This document shows positions 15,622 to 24,208 of a stretch of 59,726 bases of DNA, one piece after another. The notes beneath the pieces are model-generated. The model saw only the letters and a program-made list of their open reading frames with translations, was not told where the DNA came from and searched no databases. This DNA comes from Streptomyces sp. MBT53 (GTDB taxonomy: Bacteria; Actinomycetota; Actinomycetes; Streptomycetales; Streptomycetaceae): assembly GCF_016654115.1 (NCBI RefSeq), contig NZ_JAEQAZ010000036.1:1-59726 (forward strand). Direction: 5' to 3'. The translations under genes and the position numbers were made by a program. Position 1 is the stretch's first letter; each line of letters opens with the position of its first letter.

Positions 15622-17612
15622 TGCACGTCCTTCGCTGCGCGGTTCCAGGCTGCGTCGCGCAGCAGCCGCAGGCCGTTGAGGCCGACGATGACGGTCGAGC
15701 CCTCGTGGCCGAGCACACCGAGCGGCAGCGGCAGGTGTCCCACCAGGTCCCAGATGACCAGGCCGGAGATGAACACTGCGGCGATGACCAGGTTCTGCAC
15801 CACCAGGCGCCGGGCGGCCCGCGACAGGCTCACGACGGTGGGCATGGTGGCGAGTTCGTCGCGGACGATGACGGCGTCGGCGGTCTCCAGGGCGAGGTCG
15901 GAGCCGGCGCGGCCCATGGCGATGCCGGTGTGGGCGGCGGCCAGCGCGGGGGCGTCGTTGACACCGTCGCCGATGACCAGCACCTTGCGCCCTCGGGCCT
16001 CCAGGCGGCGTACCGCCTCGACTTTGTCCTGCGGCAGGAGGCCGGCGTGGACGTCGTCCGCGGTGATGCCGACCTCAGCGGCGAGACGGGTGGCGGCGCG
16101 GGGGTTGTCGCCGGTGACCAGTATCGGGGTACTGCCGGTCAGCGCGGTCAGGGAAGCGACCGTGGTGGCGGCGTCGGGACGCAGCCGGTCGGCGATGCCC
16201 AACACCCCGACCGGGATGCTGTCGCGCAGGACCAGGACGGCGGTGTGGCCGCCGTCCTCCAGCTCGGCCGCGACCTCTGCGGCGCGAGCCGAGCCGCTGC
16301 CGAGGTCGCGGCCGTCGAGGAGGCGGCCGGGGGCGCCGACCGCAACCGTGTGGCCGCCGACGGTGGCGGTGACACCGATGCCGGGAGTGGAGGTGAAGTC
16401 CCGTATGTCGGCGATGGCCAGGCCCCGGGCGCGGGCGACGTCGACGACAGCGCGGGCCAGGGGGTGTTCGCTGGGGTGTTCGGCGGCAGCCGCGAGCATA
16501 AGCAGGGTGCCCTCGTCCAGCCCGGAGCCGTCCAGGGGGCGGATGTCGGTGACGCGGGGAGTGCCCTCGGTGAGGGTGCCGGTCTTGTCCAGGGCGACCG
16601 CGTCGACCTGCCCGAGACGCTCCATGACGACGGCGGACTTCACCAGGACGCCGTGGCGTCCTGCGTTGGCGATGGCCGAGAGCAGCGGCGGCATCGTCGC
16701 CAGGACCACCGCGCACGGCGAGGCCACGATCATGAAGGTCATCGCCCGCAGCAACGAGCCAGTGAGATCTCCGCCGAATGCCAGGGGGATCAGGAAGACG
16801 GCCAGGGTCGCGACGACCATGCCCAGGCTGTACCGCTGCTCGACCTTCTCGATGAACAGCTGGGTGGGCGCCTTGGTAGCGGAAGCCTCCTCGACCATCG
16901 CCACGATACGGGCGATCACCGAGTCCGAAGCGTCCCGCTCGACCTTGACCCGCACGGCACCGGTGCCGTTCAGCGTCCCGGCGAAGACCTCGTCCCCCAT
17001 CTCCTTCGCGACCGGCAGGGGCTCGCCGGTGATGGTGGCTTGGTCGACGTCGCTGGCCCCGTCCAGTACCCGGCCGTCCGCACCGACCCGCTCCCCGGGC
17101 CGGACCAGGATCATGTCGCCGACCACCAGGTCCCCGGTCGCGACGCTCTCCTCGCTCCCGTCATCGGCCAGCCGGGTCGCGGTGGCGGGGGCGAGGTCGA
17201 GCAGCCCGCGCACCGCGTCCTGGGTGCGGGCGGTCGCCAGCGCCTCCAGGGCGCCGGAGGTGGCGAAGATGACGATCAGCAGCGCACCGTCCATCACCTG
17301 CCCGATCGAGGCCGCCCCGATCGCGGCCACGATCATCAGCAGGTCCACATCCAGGGTCTTCTCCCGCAGCGCCGTCAGCCCCGCCCAGGCCGGCTCCCAC
17401 CCGCCGGTGACGTACGCGGCGGCGTACAGCGGACCCCACGCCCAGGCGGGTGCGCCGGCCAGCTGGAGCGGCAGCGCGATCAGGAACAGCACCAGCGCCG
17501 CGGCAGCCCAGCGCGCCTCGGCCAGCGCGAACACCCGGGTACGGCGCTTCGGCGCTGTACGCGAGGCGGCCGGAGCGGCCCGTTCGGGGCGCTGGAGCAG
17601 GTCAGAAGACAT
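15618..17612 (-). CDS. P1B-4-type heavy metal ATPase
   Basis: A 664-residue metal-exporting P-type ATPase. In order: N-terminal transmembrane pairs (from about residue 35), actuator loop with TGEP (ATITGEPLPVAKE), membrane SPC motif (IVASPCAVVLATMP), phosphorylation site DKTGTLTEGTPR, the SEHPLA nucleotide-site motif, GDGVNDAPALAAA hinge, and a last helix with HEGST (VLGHEGSTVIVGLNGLRLL). SPC plus HEGS/T, with few membrane helices and no N-terminal metal-binding domain, marks the P1B-4 group (CoaT, CtpD, PfeT), which exports Co or Fe and sometimes Ni or Zn. The ATG at 17612 starts it; the divergent NmtR-like sensor fits Ni/Co control. Confidence 0.88.
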   Translation of the reverse strand: MSSDLLQRPERAAPAASRTAPKRRTRVFALAEARWAAAALVLFLIALPLQLAGAPAWAWGPLYAAAYVTGGWEPAWAGLTALREKTLDVDLLMIVAAIGAASIGQVMDGALLIVIFATSGALEALATARTQDAVRGLLDLAPATATRLADDGSEESVATGDLVVGDMILVRPGERVGADGRVLDGASDVDQATITGEPLPVAKEMGDEVFAGTLNGTGAVRVKVERDASDSVIARIVAMVEEASATKAPTQLFIEKVEQRYSLGMVVATLAVFLIPLAFGGDLTGSLLRAMTFMIVASPCAVVLATMPPLLSAIANAGRHGVLVKSAVVMERLGQVDAVALDKTGTLTEGTPRVTDIRPLDGSGLDEGTLLMLAAAAEHPSEHPLARAVVDVARARGLAIADIRDFTSTPGIGVTATVGGHTVAVGAPGRLLDGRDLGSGSARAAEVAAELEDGGHTAVLVLRDSIPVGVLGIADRLRPDAATTVASLTALTGSTPILVTGDNPRAATRLAAEVGITADDVHAGLLPQDKVEAVRRLEARGRKVLVIGDGVNDAPALAAAHTGIAMGRAGSDLALETADAVIVRDELATMPTVVSLSRAARRLVVQNLVIAAVFISGLVIWDLVGHLPLPLGVLGHEGSTVIVGLNGLRLLRDAAWNRAAKDVQ

Positions 17613-17663
17613 GACAAAACAACCCTTCAGGGGCGGAAGGCGGCGACACATCCACCGTACAGG

Positions 17664-17690
17664 AATATCTGAACAGGTCTTCACATGTGG
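17664..17690. promoter_or_regulatory. Putative NmtR-like operator
   Basis: In the gap between the ATPase (-) and the ArsR-type sensor (+), ATATCTGAACAGGTCTTCA contains the dyad TGAA-N6-TTCA (17670-17683), the half-site type used by actinobacterial ArsR-family sensors. It could control both genes. Confidence 0.45.
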
Positions 17691-17707
17691 TCGGTAGGAT
17701 GGGCGGC

Positions 17708-18097
17708 ATGGGTCACGGAGCCGACGACAAGAACCACGCCACCCCCCGCGAACGCCTGGACGCGGCGGGCGCCACCGACGTCGCCGCCACCCTCCAGGCC
17801 CTGGCCACCCCCTCGCGGCTGTACATCCTGGCCCGCCTCCAGGAAGGGCCCTGCGCGGTCGGCGACCTCGCCGAGGCCGTGGGCATGGAAGCCTCCGCCT
17901 GCTCCCACCAGCTCCGCCTGCTGCGCAACCTCGGACTCGTCACCGGAGAACGCCACGGCCGTTCCATCGTCTACGCCCTCTACGACAACCACGTCGCCGA
18001 GCTGTTGGAACAGGCCCTCTTCCACGTCGAGCACCTACGACTCGGCCTGCGCGACGCCCCCGCGGCCGAAGCGGCGCCGGCCGCGGTCCGGCAGTAA
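17708..18097 (+). CDS. NmtR-like Ni/Co-sensing ArsR repressor
   Basis: A 129-residue ArsR-family protein that closely follows Mycobacterium tuberculosis NmtR as I remember it. The N terminus is MGHGADDKN, where Gly2 and His3 are NmtR ligands. The DNA-binding core is TLQALATPSRLYILARLQEG with HQLRLLRNLGLVTGERHGRS, and the alpha-5 ligand helix is YDNHVAELLEQALFHVEHLR, with its Asp and His spacing retained. It probably senses Ni(II)/Co(II) and represses the divergent P1B-4 ATPase. The ATG at 17708, not 17687, gives the MGHG start. Confidence 0.85.
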   Translation: MGHGADDKNHATPRERLDAAGATDVAATLQALATPSRLYILARLQEGPCAVGDLAEAVGMEASACSHQLRLLRNLGLVTGERHGRSIVYALYDNHVAELLEQALFHVEHLRLGLRDAPAAEAAPAAVRQ

Positions 18098-18330
18098 GCG
18101 GTCATGTTCCGCGACTCCCGGGACGGGACGGGCGCGCGGGCCCCGGAGTGATCACGTTTCCACAGGTCGCCGTTCGCGGAAGTCCTCTCGAAACCGGATC
18201 GGATACGCCTCGACCGCCCGCCAGGAGCTGGCGAGCCGGTTCGAAGCCCTCCACCGCGCGGAGTGCGGCTGGTGTCTTTCCCTGAAAGGTGAGTAGGCGC
18301 CGTAGCGGGCAGGGGTCGCTGCCAGCAAAG

Positions 18331-19155
18331 ATGCCCATCATGACCACCGGCAGGGATCTCGCTCCCGCACGTTCGATACACGCGACGCCCTTGGTGTTCG
18401 GCGCGGGAGCAGGCATCGGCGTGCTGGGCGGGATGATCGGTCTGGGCGGCGCGGAGTTCCGCCTGCCGCTGCTGATCGGCTTGTTCGGGTTCGCCGCGCT
18501 CGCCGCGGTCATCCTGAACAAGGCGATGAGCCTGGTCGTGGTCCTGGCCGCGCTGCCCGCCCGCCTGGCAGCCGTCTCCGCCTCTGAAGTGGCCGCGCAC
18601 TGGTCCGTCGCGGTCAACTTGCTGGCCGGGAGTCTGCTGGGCGCCTGGGCCGGGGCCTCGTGGGCGGTGCGGATGCGCAGCTCCACCCTGTACAAGGTGC
18701 TGGCGGCGTTGATGGTGCTCATGGCTGCCGCCCTGATGGCCACGCACCTCACGACCGTGGAGACGCTCGTGCTGCCGCTGCGGGCCCGGGTGCCCTGCGG
18801 GGTCGTGGCGGGCTTCGGGATCGGGGTGGTCGCGGCGGTCATGGGTGTGGCCGGGGGTGAGCTGCTGATCCCGACGATCGTGCTGCTGTTCGCGGTGGAC
18901 ATCAAGACCGCGGGCAGCCTGTCCCTGCTGGTGTCGTTGCCGACGATGCTGGTGGCCTTCGCCCGCTACAGCCGTGACGGCAGCTTCGCCGTGCTGGGTG
19001 CCAACCGCCGCTTCACCGGGGTCATGGCCGCGGGTTCGGTCGCCGGTGCGATGCTGGGCGTCCTGCTGATCGGCGTCCTCTCGGACCTGGTGCTCATTCC
19101 AGTACTGGCCCTGATCTTGCTTGTTTCCGCGGTCAAGCTCGCCCGCCACGACTGA
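18331..19155 (+). CDS. TauE/SafE (TSUP) family membrane transporter
   Basis: A 274-residue multi-pass membrane protein. The two repeated TSUP halves are seen in GVLGGMIGLGGAEFRLPLL and GVVAAVMGVAGGELLIPTIV, each followed by the N/K-containing helix pair (NKAMSLVVVLAALP; IKTAGSLSLLVSLPTML). TSUP proteins move sulfite, sulfonates or other organic anions; the substrate here is unknown. It is flanked by ArsR-type regulators and may belong to the metal island. Start candidates are ATG at 18331 or 18340. Confidence 0.8.
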   Translation: MPIMTTGRDLAPARSIHATPLVFGAGAGIGVLGGMIGLGGAEFRLPLLIGLFGFAALAAVILNKAMSLVVVLAALPARLAAVSASEVAAHWSVAVNLLAGSLLGAWAGASWAVRMRSSTLYKVLAALMVLMAAALMATHLTTVETLVLPLRARVPCGVVAGFGIGVVAAVMGVAGGELLIPTIVLLFAVDIKTAGSLSLLVSLPTMLVAFARYSRDGSFAVLGANRRFTGVMAAGSVAGAMLGVLLIGVLSDLVLIPVLALILLVSAVKLARHD

Positions 19156-19212
19156 TCCCACGCACCGGCAAGCTGTGGAATCTCAGGATGCGGGCGAGCT
19201 GATCCACGCAGG

Positions 19213-19590
19213 TCAGGTGGCTGGCGCGGCCTTGGTCAGCAGCTGACCCATCGCAGCGAGGACCGCCGGCTCCACCCGGTAGTACACCCACGTGCCACGC
19301 CGCTCCGAGGAGAGCAGCCCGGCCTCCTTGAGCTTCTTCAAGTGGTGGGAGACGGTCGGCTGGGACACCCCGACGTCGGAGATGTCGCACACGCACGCCT
19401 CACCGCCCTCGTGCGAGGCCACCGACGAGAACAGCCGCAGCCGCACCGGGTCGCCGAGCGCCTTGAACATCCGCGCGGCCGTCTCGGCCTCACCGGCCGT
19501 GAAGGGGCGCTCGGTCAGCGGAGGGCAGCACGGCACCACGGTCTGGGAGACCTCGGGCTCCAGCAGTGGCAGCAGTTTCGTATTCGACAT
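19213..19590 (-). CDS. arsR: ArsR repressor with CxC arsenite site
   Basis: A 125-residue ArsR protein with the As(III)-binding pair in the recognition region (GGEACVCDISDVGVSQPTVS, CVC) and an extra Cys pair near the N terminus (VVPCCPPLTERPF). HTH: SQPTVSHHLKKLKEAGLLSS; wing: RRGTWVYYRVEP. The start at 19590 (MSNTK) lies next to the operator. It diverges from the arsO-arsI-MFS unit and is its likely repressor. Confidence 0.88.
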   Translation of the reverse strand: MSNTKLLPLLEPEVSQTVVPCCPPLTERPFTAGEAETAARMFKALGDPVRLRLFSSVASHEGGEACVCDISDVGVSQPTVSHHLKKLKEAGLLSSERRGTWVYYRVEPAVLAAMGQLLTKAAPAT

Positions 19591-19593
19591 GCA

Positions 19594-19668
19594 TCTATGT
19601 TGACATACATCGAACCAGCCTGGCGAGAGCGTGTCGCCCATTCAGATTCGATGAATGTCTATGTTGAC
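19594..19668. promoter_or_regulatory. Two direct ArsR operator copies and arsO promoter region
   Basis: TCTATGTTGAC occurs at 19594-19604 and again at 19658-19668, 64 bp apart, each inside a partly dyadic A/T-rich segment (GCATCTATGTTGACATACAT; AATGTCTATGTTGACTGCCA). The TTGAC core can act as a -35. One copy sits at the arsR start and the other 69 bp before arsO, so a single repressor could control both directions. Confidence 0.6.
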
Positions 19669-19736
19669 TGCCATCTAATCAGGTGTCACCCTGGGCGGAG
19701 AAGACATCGACAAACGTCAAAACAAAGGGGAACCTC

Positions 19737-21104
19737 GTGAACGCGCCCACCATCGACCAGCTGCCCGTCGTGGTCATCGGGGCCGGCCCCGTCGGTCTGG
19801 CCGCCGCCGCCCGCCTTGTCGAGCGCGGGCTCGAACCGCTCGTCCTGGAGTCCGGGCCGGCCGCCGGCACCGCGGTGCGGGCCTGGTCGCATGTGCGCCT
19901 GTTCTCTCCCTGGGCCGAGGTCGTCGACCCGGCCGCCGAGAAGCTCCTCGCCCCGACCGGCTGGGTCCGCCCCGACTCCGCCACCTACCCCACCGGCGGC
20001 GACTGGGCCGGGAAGTACCTGCAGCCGCTTGCCGACGTCCTCGGTGACAGGGTCCGCTACGGCGCCACGGTCACCGGTATCGCCCGCGCGGGCCGGGACC
20101 GGATCGTGGACTCCGGCCGCGACGAGCAGCCCTTCACCGTCCACCTCCAGTCCGCCGACGGCCGCGAGGAACTGCTCACCGCCCGCGCCGTCATCGACGC
20201 CTCCGGCACCTGGTCCACCCCCAGCCCCGCCGGCGCGGACGGCCTGCCCGCCCTCGGCGAGAAGACAGCCGCCGACCGCATCTCCTACCAGGTCCCGAAC
20301 CTGAGCGACCCAGCCGTACGCTCCCGCTACGCGGGCAAGCGCACCGCCGTCATCGGCTCGGGCGCCTCCGCTTTCACCGCCCTCGCCTACCTCGCCGACC
20401 TGGCCAAGGAGGCGGACGGGACCCACGCCGCGTGGATCCTGCGCCGGGGCATCGGCGCGAGCACCTACGGCGGTGGCGAGGCGGACGAACTGCCCGCACG
20501 CGGCGCACTGGGTCTGCGCGCGAAGGAAGCAGTCGAGGCCGGCCACGCGAGCGCGGTCACCGGTTTCCGTACACAGGCTGTGGAGCGCGACGGCGACCAG
20601 CTGGTTCTCGTCGCCGAGGACAGGCGCCGCCTGGACCCGGTCGACGAGGTCATCGTGCTGACCGGCTTCCGCCCCGACCTGTCCTTCCTCTCCGAACTCC
20701 GCCTCGGCCTCGACGACCGCCTCCAGGCCCCCACCGCCCTCGCCCCGCTCATCGACCCGAACGTCCACTCCTGCGGCACGGTCTACCCACACGGCGTAAA
20801 CGAGCTTTCTCATCCGGAGCAGGGCGTCTACCTGGTCGGCATGAAGTCCTACGGCCGCGCGCCCACGTTCCTCGCCATGACCGGCTACGAGCAGGTCCGC
20901 TCCATCGCCGCCGCACTCGCCGGCGACCAGGAAGCCGCCGAGCGCGTGGAGCTGACCCTCCCGGAGACGGGCGTGTGCGGTGGCGCGGGCCTGTTCGACG
21001 ACCCCGACGCCGCCCAGAGCAGTGAAGGCGGCGGCTGCTGCGCCGCCCCGGCCACCCTGCAGATCGGCATCGGCACCCCCGCAACCGCGTCCGGCGGCTG
21101 CTGA
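19737..21104 (+). CDS. arsO: ArsO-like flavin monooxygenase
   Basis: A 455-residue FAD/NAD(P)-binding oxidoreductase. The N-terminal FAD motif is VVVIGAGPVGLAAAARLVER, the second nucleotide motif is RTAVIGSGASAFTALAYLAD, and EVIVLTGFRPDLSFL lies near the C terminus. The tail is Cys-rich (SSEGGGCCAAP, ending GGC), suggesting metalloid contact. This is the protein called ArsO in streptomycete ars clusters. Its exact substrate is unsettled; oxidation of organoarsenicals is plausible. The GTG at 19737 follows AAAGGGGAA. Followed by arsI and an MFS gene. Confidence 0.8.
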   Translation: MNAPTIDQLPVVVIGAGPVGLAAAARLVERGLEPLVLESGPAAGTAVRAWSHVRLFSPWAEVVDPAAEKLLAPTGWVRPDSATYPTGGDWAGKYLQPLADVLGDRVRYGATVTGIARAGRDRIVDSGRDEQPFTVHLQSADGREELLTARAVIDASGTWSTPSPAGADGLPALGEKTAADRISYQVPNLSDPAVRSRYAGKRTAVIGSGASAFTALAYLADLAKEADGTHAAWILRRGIGASTYGGGEADELPARGALGLRAKEAVEAGHASAVTGFRTQAVERDGDQLVLVAEDRRRLDPVDEVIVLTGFRPDLSFLSELRLGLDDRLQAPTALAPLIDPNVHSCGTVYPHGVNELSHPEQGVYLVGMKSYGRAPTFLAMTGYEQVRSIAAALAGDQEAAERVELTLPETGVCGGAGLFDDPDAAQSSEGGGCCAAPATLQIGIGTPATASGGC

Positions 21105-21132
21105 ACTCCCCACCTTTCCAAGGAGGTTCGCC

Positions 21133-21597
21133 ATGTCCCGCGTACAACTCGCCCTGCGCGTCCCCGACCTCGCCGCATCCGTGGCCTTCTACAGCAAGCT
21201 GTTCGGCACCGAGCCCGCCAAACTCCGCGACGGCTACGCCAACTTCGCCATCGCCGAACCCCCGCTCAAGCTCGTTCTGATCGAAGGCGCCGCGGGCGAG
21301 GCGACCCGCATGGACCACCTCGGGGTGGAGGTCGAGACGACCGAGGCGGTCCACGCCGCCACCGCCCGCCTGGGCGAGGCGGGCCTGGTCACCGACGTCG
21401 AGGACGACACCACCTGTTGCTACGCCGTCCAGGACAAGGTCTGGGTCCACGGCCCTGGCCAGGAACCCTGGGAGGTGTACGTCGTCAAGGCCGACGCCGA
21501 CTCCCTGGCCAAGCAGCAGGGCAGCACCTGCTGCGCCGGCCCGGTCGAGGCCGGCACCGGCGCGAAGGAACCGGTTGCTGCGGGCGGCTGCTGCTGA
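21133..21597 (+). CDS. arsI: ArsI/CadI-type vicinal oxygen chelate protein
   Basis: A 154-residue VOC-fold protein. The N-terminal half has VQLALRVPDLAASVAFYSKL, His in RMDHLGVEVET and Glu in EPWEVYVVK as metal ligands. The vicinal Cys pair in VEDDTTCCYAVQDKVWVHGP is the substrate site of ArsI C-As lyases, which demethylate trivalent organoarsenicals. Extra Cys pairs lie in the C-terminal tail (GSTCCAG; GGCC). The ATG at 21133 has a perfect AGGAGG. Second gene of the arsO-arsI-MFS unit. CadI-type cadmium resistance is an alternative reading. Confidence 0.85.
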   Translation: MSRVQLALRVPDLAASVAFYSKLFGTEPAKLRDGYANFAIAEPPLKLVLIEGAAGEATRMDHLGVEVETTEAVHAATARLGEAGLVTDVEDDTTCCYAVQDKVWVHGPGQEPWEVYVVKADADSLAKQQGSTCCAGPVEAGTGAKEPVAAGGCC

Positions 21598-21604
21598 TCC
21601 GCCG

Positions 21605-22804
21605 ATGACCGACCTCTGTGCCAGCGAGGCCGTGACCGGAGCAGGGGACCGGTCACGGCCTCGCGGCGCTCTGCCCGCCCTGTGCGCCACCCAGATCACC
21701 AGTTGGGGCGTCGTCTACTACGCCTTCCCCGTTCTGAATCCGCAGATCACTGCGGCCACGGGCTGGTCAGCCACCGCTACCACGGCCGCCTTCTCGGGCG
21801 CGCTCCTGGTCTCCGCCCTCACCGGCATCCCCGTCGGGCGGATCCTCGACCGCCGCGGCCCGCGCGCCGTGATGACCACCGGCTCCGTGCTGGGCGTCGT
21901 CGCCGTGCTGGCCATCGCCTACGCGCACAGCCTCGCGGCCTTCACCGCCGCCTGGCTGCTGGCCGGCGTGGCCATGGCCGCCACCTTCTACCAGCCCGCC
22001 TTCGCTGCCCTCACTCGCTGGTGGGGAAGAGACCGCATCCGCGCCCTCACCATCGTCACGCTCGCCGGCGGCCTGGCCTCCACCGTCTTCGCCCCGCTGA
22101 CCGCCACGCTCGCCGAGTACCTGAGCTGGCGAAGCACGTACGTCGTACTCGCGCTGATCCTGGCCGTCGTAACCGTCCCCGCTCACGCCTTGGCGCTTCG
22201 AGGACCCTGGCCGCCCGCGCCGAAGCCGCCCTCCCAACGGCACACCCCCAGTGGCTCGGTGACCCGCAGTCGACCGTTCCTGATGCTCGCCACCGCGCTC
22301 ACGCTGAACAGCTTCGCCATGTACGCCGTCGTCATCGCCCTCGTGCCCCTGCTGATCACGCGCGGCGCCAGCCCCACCGCCGCAGCCTGGGCCCTCGGCC
22401 TGGGCGGCGCAGGACAGACCCTCGGCCGCACCCTGTACGCCACTCTCGCCCGTCGCACCGGCGCCAGGACCCGCACCGTCATGCTCATCGCCGTGGGTGG
22501 GGCCACCACCGCTACGTTCGCGGTGTTCTCCGGCCCGTTCCTGCTCCTGGTGGGCGTCGCGATCGCGGCCGGCATGGTGCGCGGCAATCTCACCCTGCTC
22601 CAAGCCACCGCCGTCACCGACCGGTGGGGCGCGACGCACTACGGTCGCCTGTCCGGACTGCTGGCCGCCCCGGCCACCATCGCTGCTGCCCTGGCGCCGT
22701 TCGCGGGAGCCGCGTTGGCCGGACCTCTCGGCGGCTTTCCGGGCCTGTTCGTTGTGCTCGCGCTGGTGTCCGCCGCAGCGGCCCTGTTCGCGCTGGGAAG
22801 CTGA
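21605..22804 (+). CDS. MFS transporter of the ars unit
   Basis: A 399-residue 12-helix major facilitator protein. The loop 2-3 signature is GRILDRRGPRAVMT. It starts 8 nt after arsI, so it is probably co-transcribed with arsO and arsI. MFS proteins in ars operons (ArsJ, ArsK) export organoarsenical or arsenite species. I cannot assign it to one subtype, and no Cys cluster helps. The ATG at 21605 gives a short polar N terminus; 21575 would extend back into arsI. Confidence 0.8.
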   Translation: MTDLCASEAVTGAGDRSRPRGALPALCATQITSWGVVYYAFPVLNPQITAATGWSATATTAAFSGALLVSALTGIPVGRILDRRGPRAVMTTGSVLGVVAVLAIAYAHSLAAFTAAWLLAGVAMAATFYQPAFAALTRWWGRDRIRALTIVTLAGGLASTVFAPLTATLAEYLSWRSTYVVLALILAVVTVPAHALALRGPWPPAPKPPSQRHTPSGSVTRSRPFLMLATALTLNSFAMYAVVIALVPLLITRGASPTAAAWALGLGGAGQTLGRTLYATLARRTGARTRTVMLIAVGGATTATFAVFSGPFLLLVGVAIAAGMVRGNLTLLQATAVTDRWGATHYGRLSGLLAAPATIAAALAPFAGAALAGPLGGFPGLFVVLALVSAAAALFALGS

Positions 22805-22873
22805 CGAAGTTCACTGAGAGTTGGGGGGCCTCTCGCGGTCAGCCACGTCCCTCCTCTGGGTTTCTCCGGACGG

Positions 22874-23587
22874 TCAGTTGCAGCAATCGCAGTCTGGGCG
22901 GCAGCCGCACGTGCCGTCCGCCTCGGTGTCGACGGTCGGGGCCGCCACTGCGGAGGGCGCGCAGCAGCCCTTTCCCTGCCAGGCGTTGCGGCCTTCCTTG
23001 ACGGCGATGACTGCGATGACGAGGGCGGCAATGGGATCGGCCCAGGACCAGCCGAGGGTGGCGTTGAGGACCAGGCCGACCAGGAGCACAACGGAGAGGT
23101 ACGTGCACAGCAGGGTCTGCTTGGAGTCGGCGACCGCGCTGGCGGAGCCGAGTTCACGGCCCGCGCGGCGTTGCGCCGCCGAGAGGAACGGCATGACCGC
23201 GAGGGAGAATGCGGCGAGCACGATGCCGGGGATGGAGCTCTTGGCCTCCGCCGTGCCCATGAGCGCGCGGACGGCGTCGACAGCGACGTAGGCGGCGAGC
23301 GCGAAGAACGACAGCGCGATGATCCGCAGCGTTGTCTTCTCTCGCGCCTCGCGCACGGCGTGCTCACGGGCGGAGAACTGCCAGGCCACCGCAGCGCCGG
23401 AGGAGACCTCGATGACCGAGTCCAGGCCGAAGCCGATCAGAGCGGTGGAGGAGGCGAGGGTGCCGGCAGTGAGGGCGACGGCCGCCTCGATGACGTTATA
23501 GGTGATGGTCGCCGCGACCAGCAGACGTATCCGGCGGGCGAGCACGTCTCGACGGGCTGCGGAGGGGCCGAGGGATATCGCGGTCAT
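22874..23587 (-). CDS. Cation diffusion facilitator-like exporter, Cys-rich tail
   Basis: A 237-residue protein with six membrane segments typical of a CDF-like exporter. TM2 has FGLDSVIEVSSGAAVAW and TM5 has ASAVADSKQTLLCTYLS; the usual HxxxD is altered. The last ~40 residues are Cys-rich (GKGCCAPS, then CGCRPDCDCCN) and probably bind the exported metal. The ATG at 23587 overlaps the stop of the CmtR-like gene (TGATG), so sensor and exporter are co-translated. Likely substrates are Cd, Pb or Zn, from the partner sensor. Confidence 0.8.
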   Translation of the reverse strand: MTAISLGPSAARRDVLARRIRLLVAATITYNVIEAAVALTAGTLASSTALIGFGLDSVIEVSSGAAVAWQFSAREHAVREAREKTTLRIIALSFFALAAYVAVDAVRALMGTAEAKSSIPGIVLAAFSLAVMPFLSAAQRRAGRELGSASAVADSKQTLLCTYLSVVLLVGLVLNATLGWSWADPIAALVIAVIAVKEGRNAWQGKGCCAPSAVAAPTVDTEADGTCGCRPDCDCCN

Positions 23588-23922
23588 CAGCAGCATCCCT
23601 TCTCGTCGGCTTCGGCGCAGGTGCGGTCGGTCTCAACAGCCACCACAGCGGCACGCAGGTCGTCCAGCGCGTGCCCGAGGCGATCGTCCGCCAGTTCGTA
23701 ACGGGTGCGGCGGCCGTCGGGCACGGTGACGACCAGGCCGCAGTCGCGCAGACATGCGAGGTGGTTGGAGAGCCGGGTGCGCGAGATGCCGAGCGTGTCG
23801 GCAAGATCGGCTGGATAGGCCGGGGCCTCGCGCAGCGCGAGCAGGATGCGGCAGCGGATCGGGTCGGCGAGCGCGCGGCCGAACCGGGCCAGCACGTCGA
23901 TGTCGGAGGCAGCAGTCAGCAC
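23587..23922 (-). CDS. CmtR-like Cd/Pb-sensing ArsR repressor
   Basis: A 111-residue ArsR protein matching M. tuberculosis CmtR as I remember it: LARFGRALADPIRCRILLAL, then SNHLACLRDCGLVVTVPDGR with the two Cys of the recognition-helix site, and VETDRTC with the third ligand Cys. A further Cys pair ends the protein (EKGCC). It starts with a GTG (23922) and lies about 20 bp from a perfect palindrome. It probably senses Cd(II)/Pb(II) and represses itself and the coupled CDF exporter. Confidence 0.85.
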   Translation of the reverse strand: MLTAASDIDVLARFGRALADPIRCRILLALREAPAYPADLADTLGISRTRLSNHLACLRDCGLVVTVPDGRRTRYELADDRLGHALDDLRAAVVAVETDRTCAEADEKGCC

Positions 23923-23935
23923 ACCGCGACAGTAC

Positions 23936-23960
23936 AGGAAATCCTGAATTCAGGAAATCA
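23936..23960. promoter_or_regulatory. CmtR-like operator palindrome
   Basis: Perfect 14-bp palindrome TCCTGAATTCAGGA (23942-23955), overlapped by the direct repeat CAGGAAAT (23936-23943 and 23951-23958), immediately upstream of the CmtR-like gene. Confidence 0.65.
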
Positions 23961-24046
23961 TGGACCTTCAACGTGCCGATAACGGGGCGCAGGACTCTCA
24001 AGTGACGTCTTTCTGAGAGCGCAAGCCGACTCAAAGCACCCTTAGT

Positions 24047-24208
24047 TCAGAGAAGTCCGGCGTCGCGACGTACGGGTAGGCGACGGTCTCGTACCGCTTC
24101 GTCGACCGTGAGCCGGATACGGCCCTGCGGTCCGCCCGCGAAGAGCACCCGGCTGCCCCGCCGTTGCCAGCGGTTGTCGCTTCCCATGCCGATGACCCTA
24201 CTGTCCAT
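24047..24208 (-). CDS. Possible 53-residue protein
   Basis: A short frame with ATG at 24208 (second ATG at 24187) and reasonable codon use (NRWQRRGSRVLFAGGPQGR, then RIRLTVDEAVRDRRLP). No known family and no clear ribosome binding site. It may be a fragment. Confidence 0.25.
   Translation of the reverse strand: MDSRVIGMGSDNRWQRRGSRVLFAGGPQGRIRLTVDEAVRDRRLPVRRDAGLL

Noticed and set aside
15178..17697. 839-codon and 655-codon open frames on the + strand
   Set aside because: Both are GC-bias shadows of the P-type ATPase, which has every catalytic motif on the minus strand.
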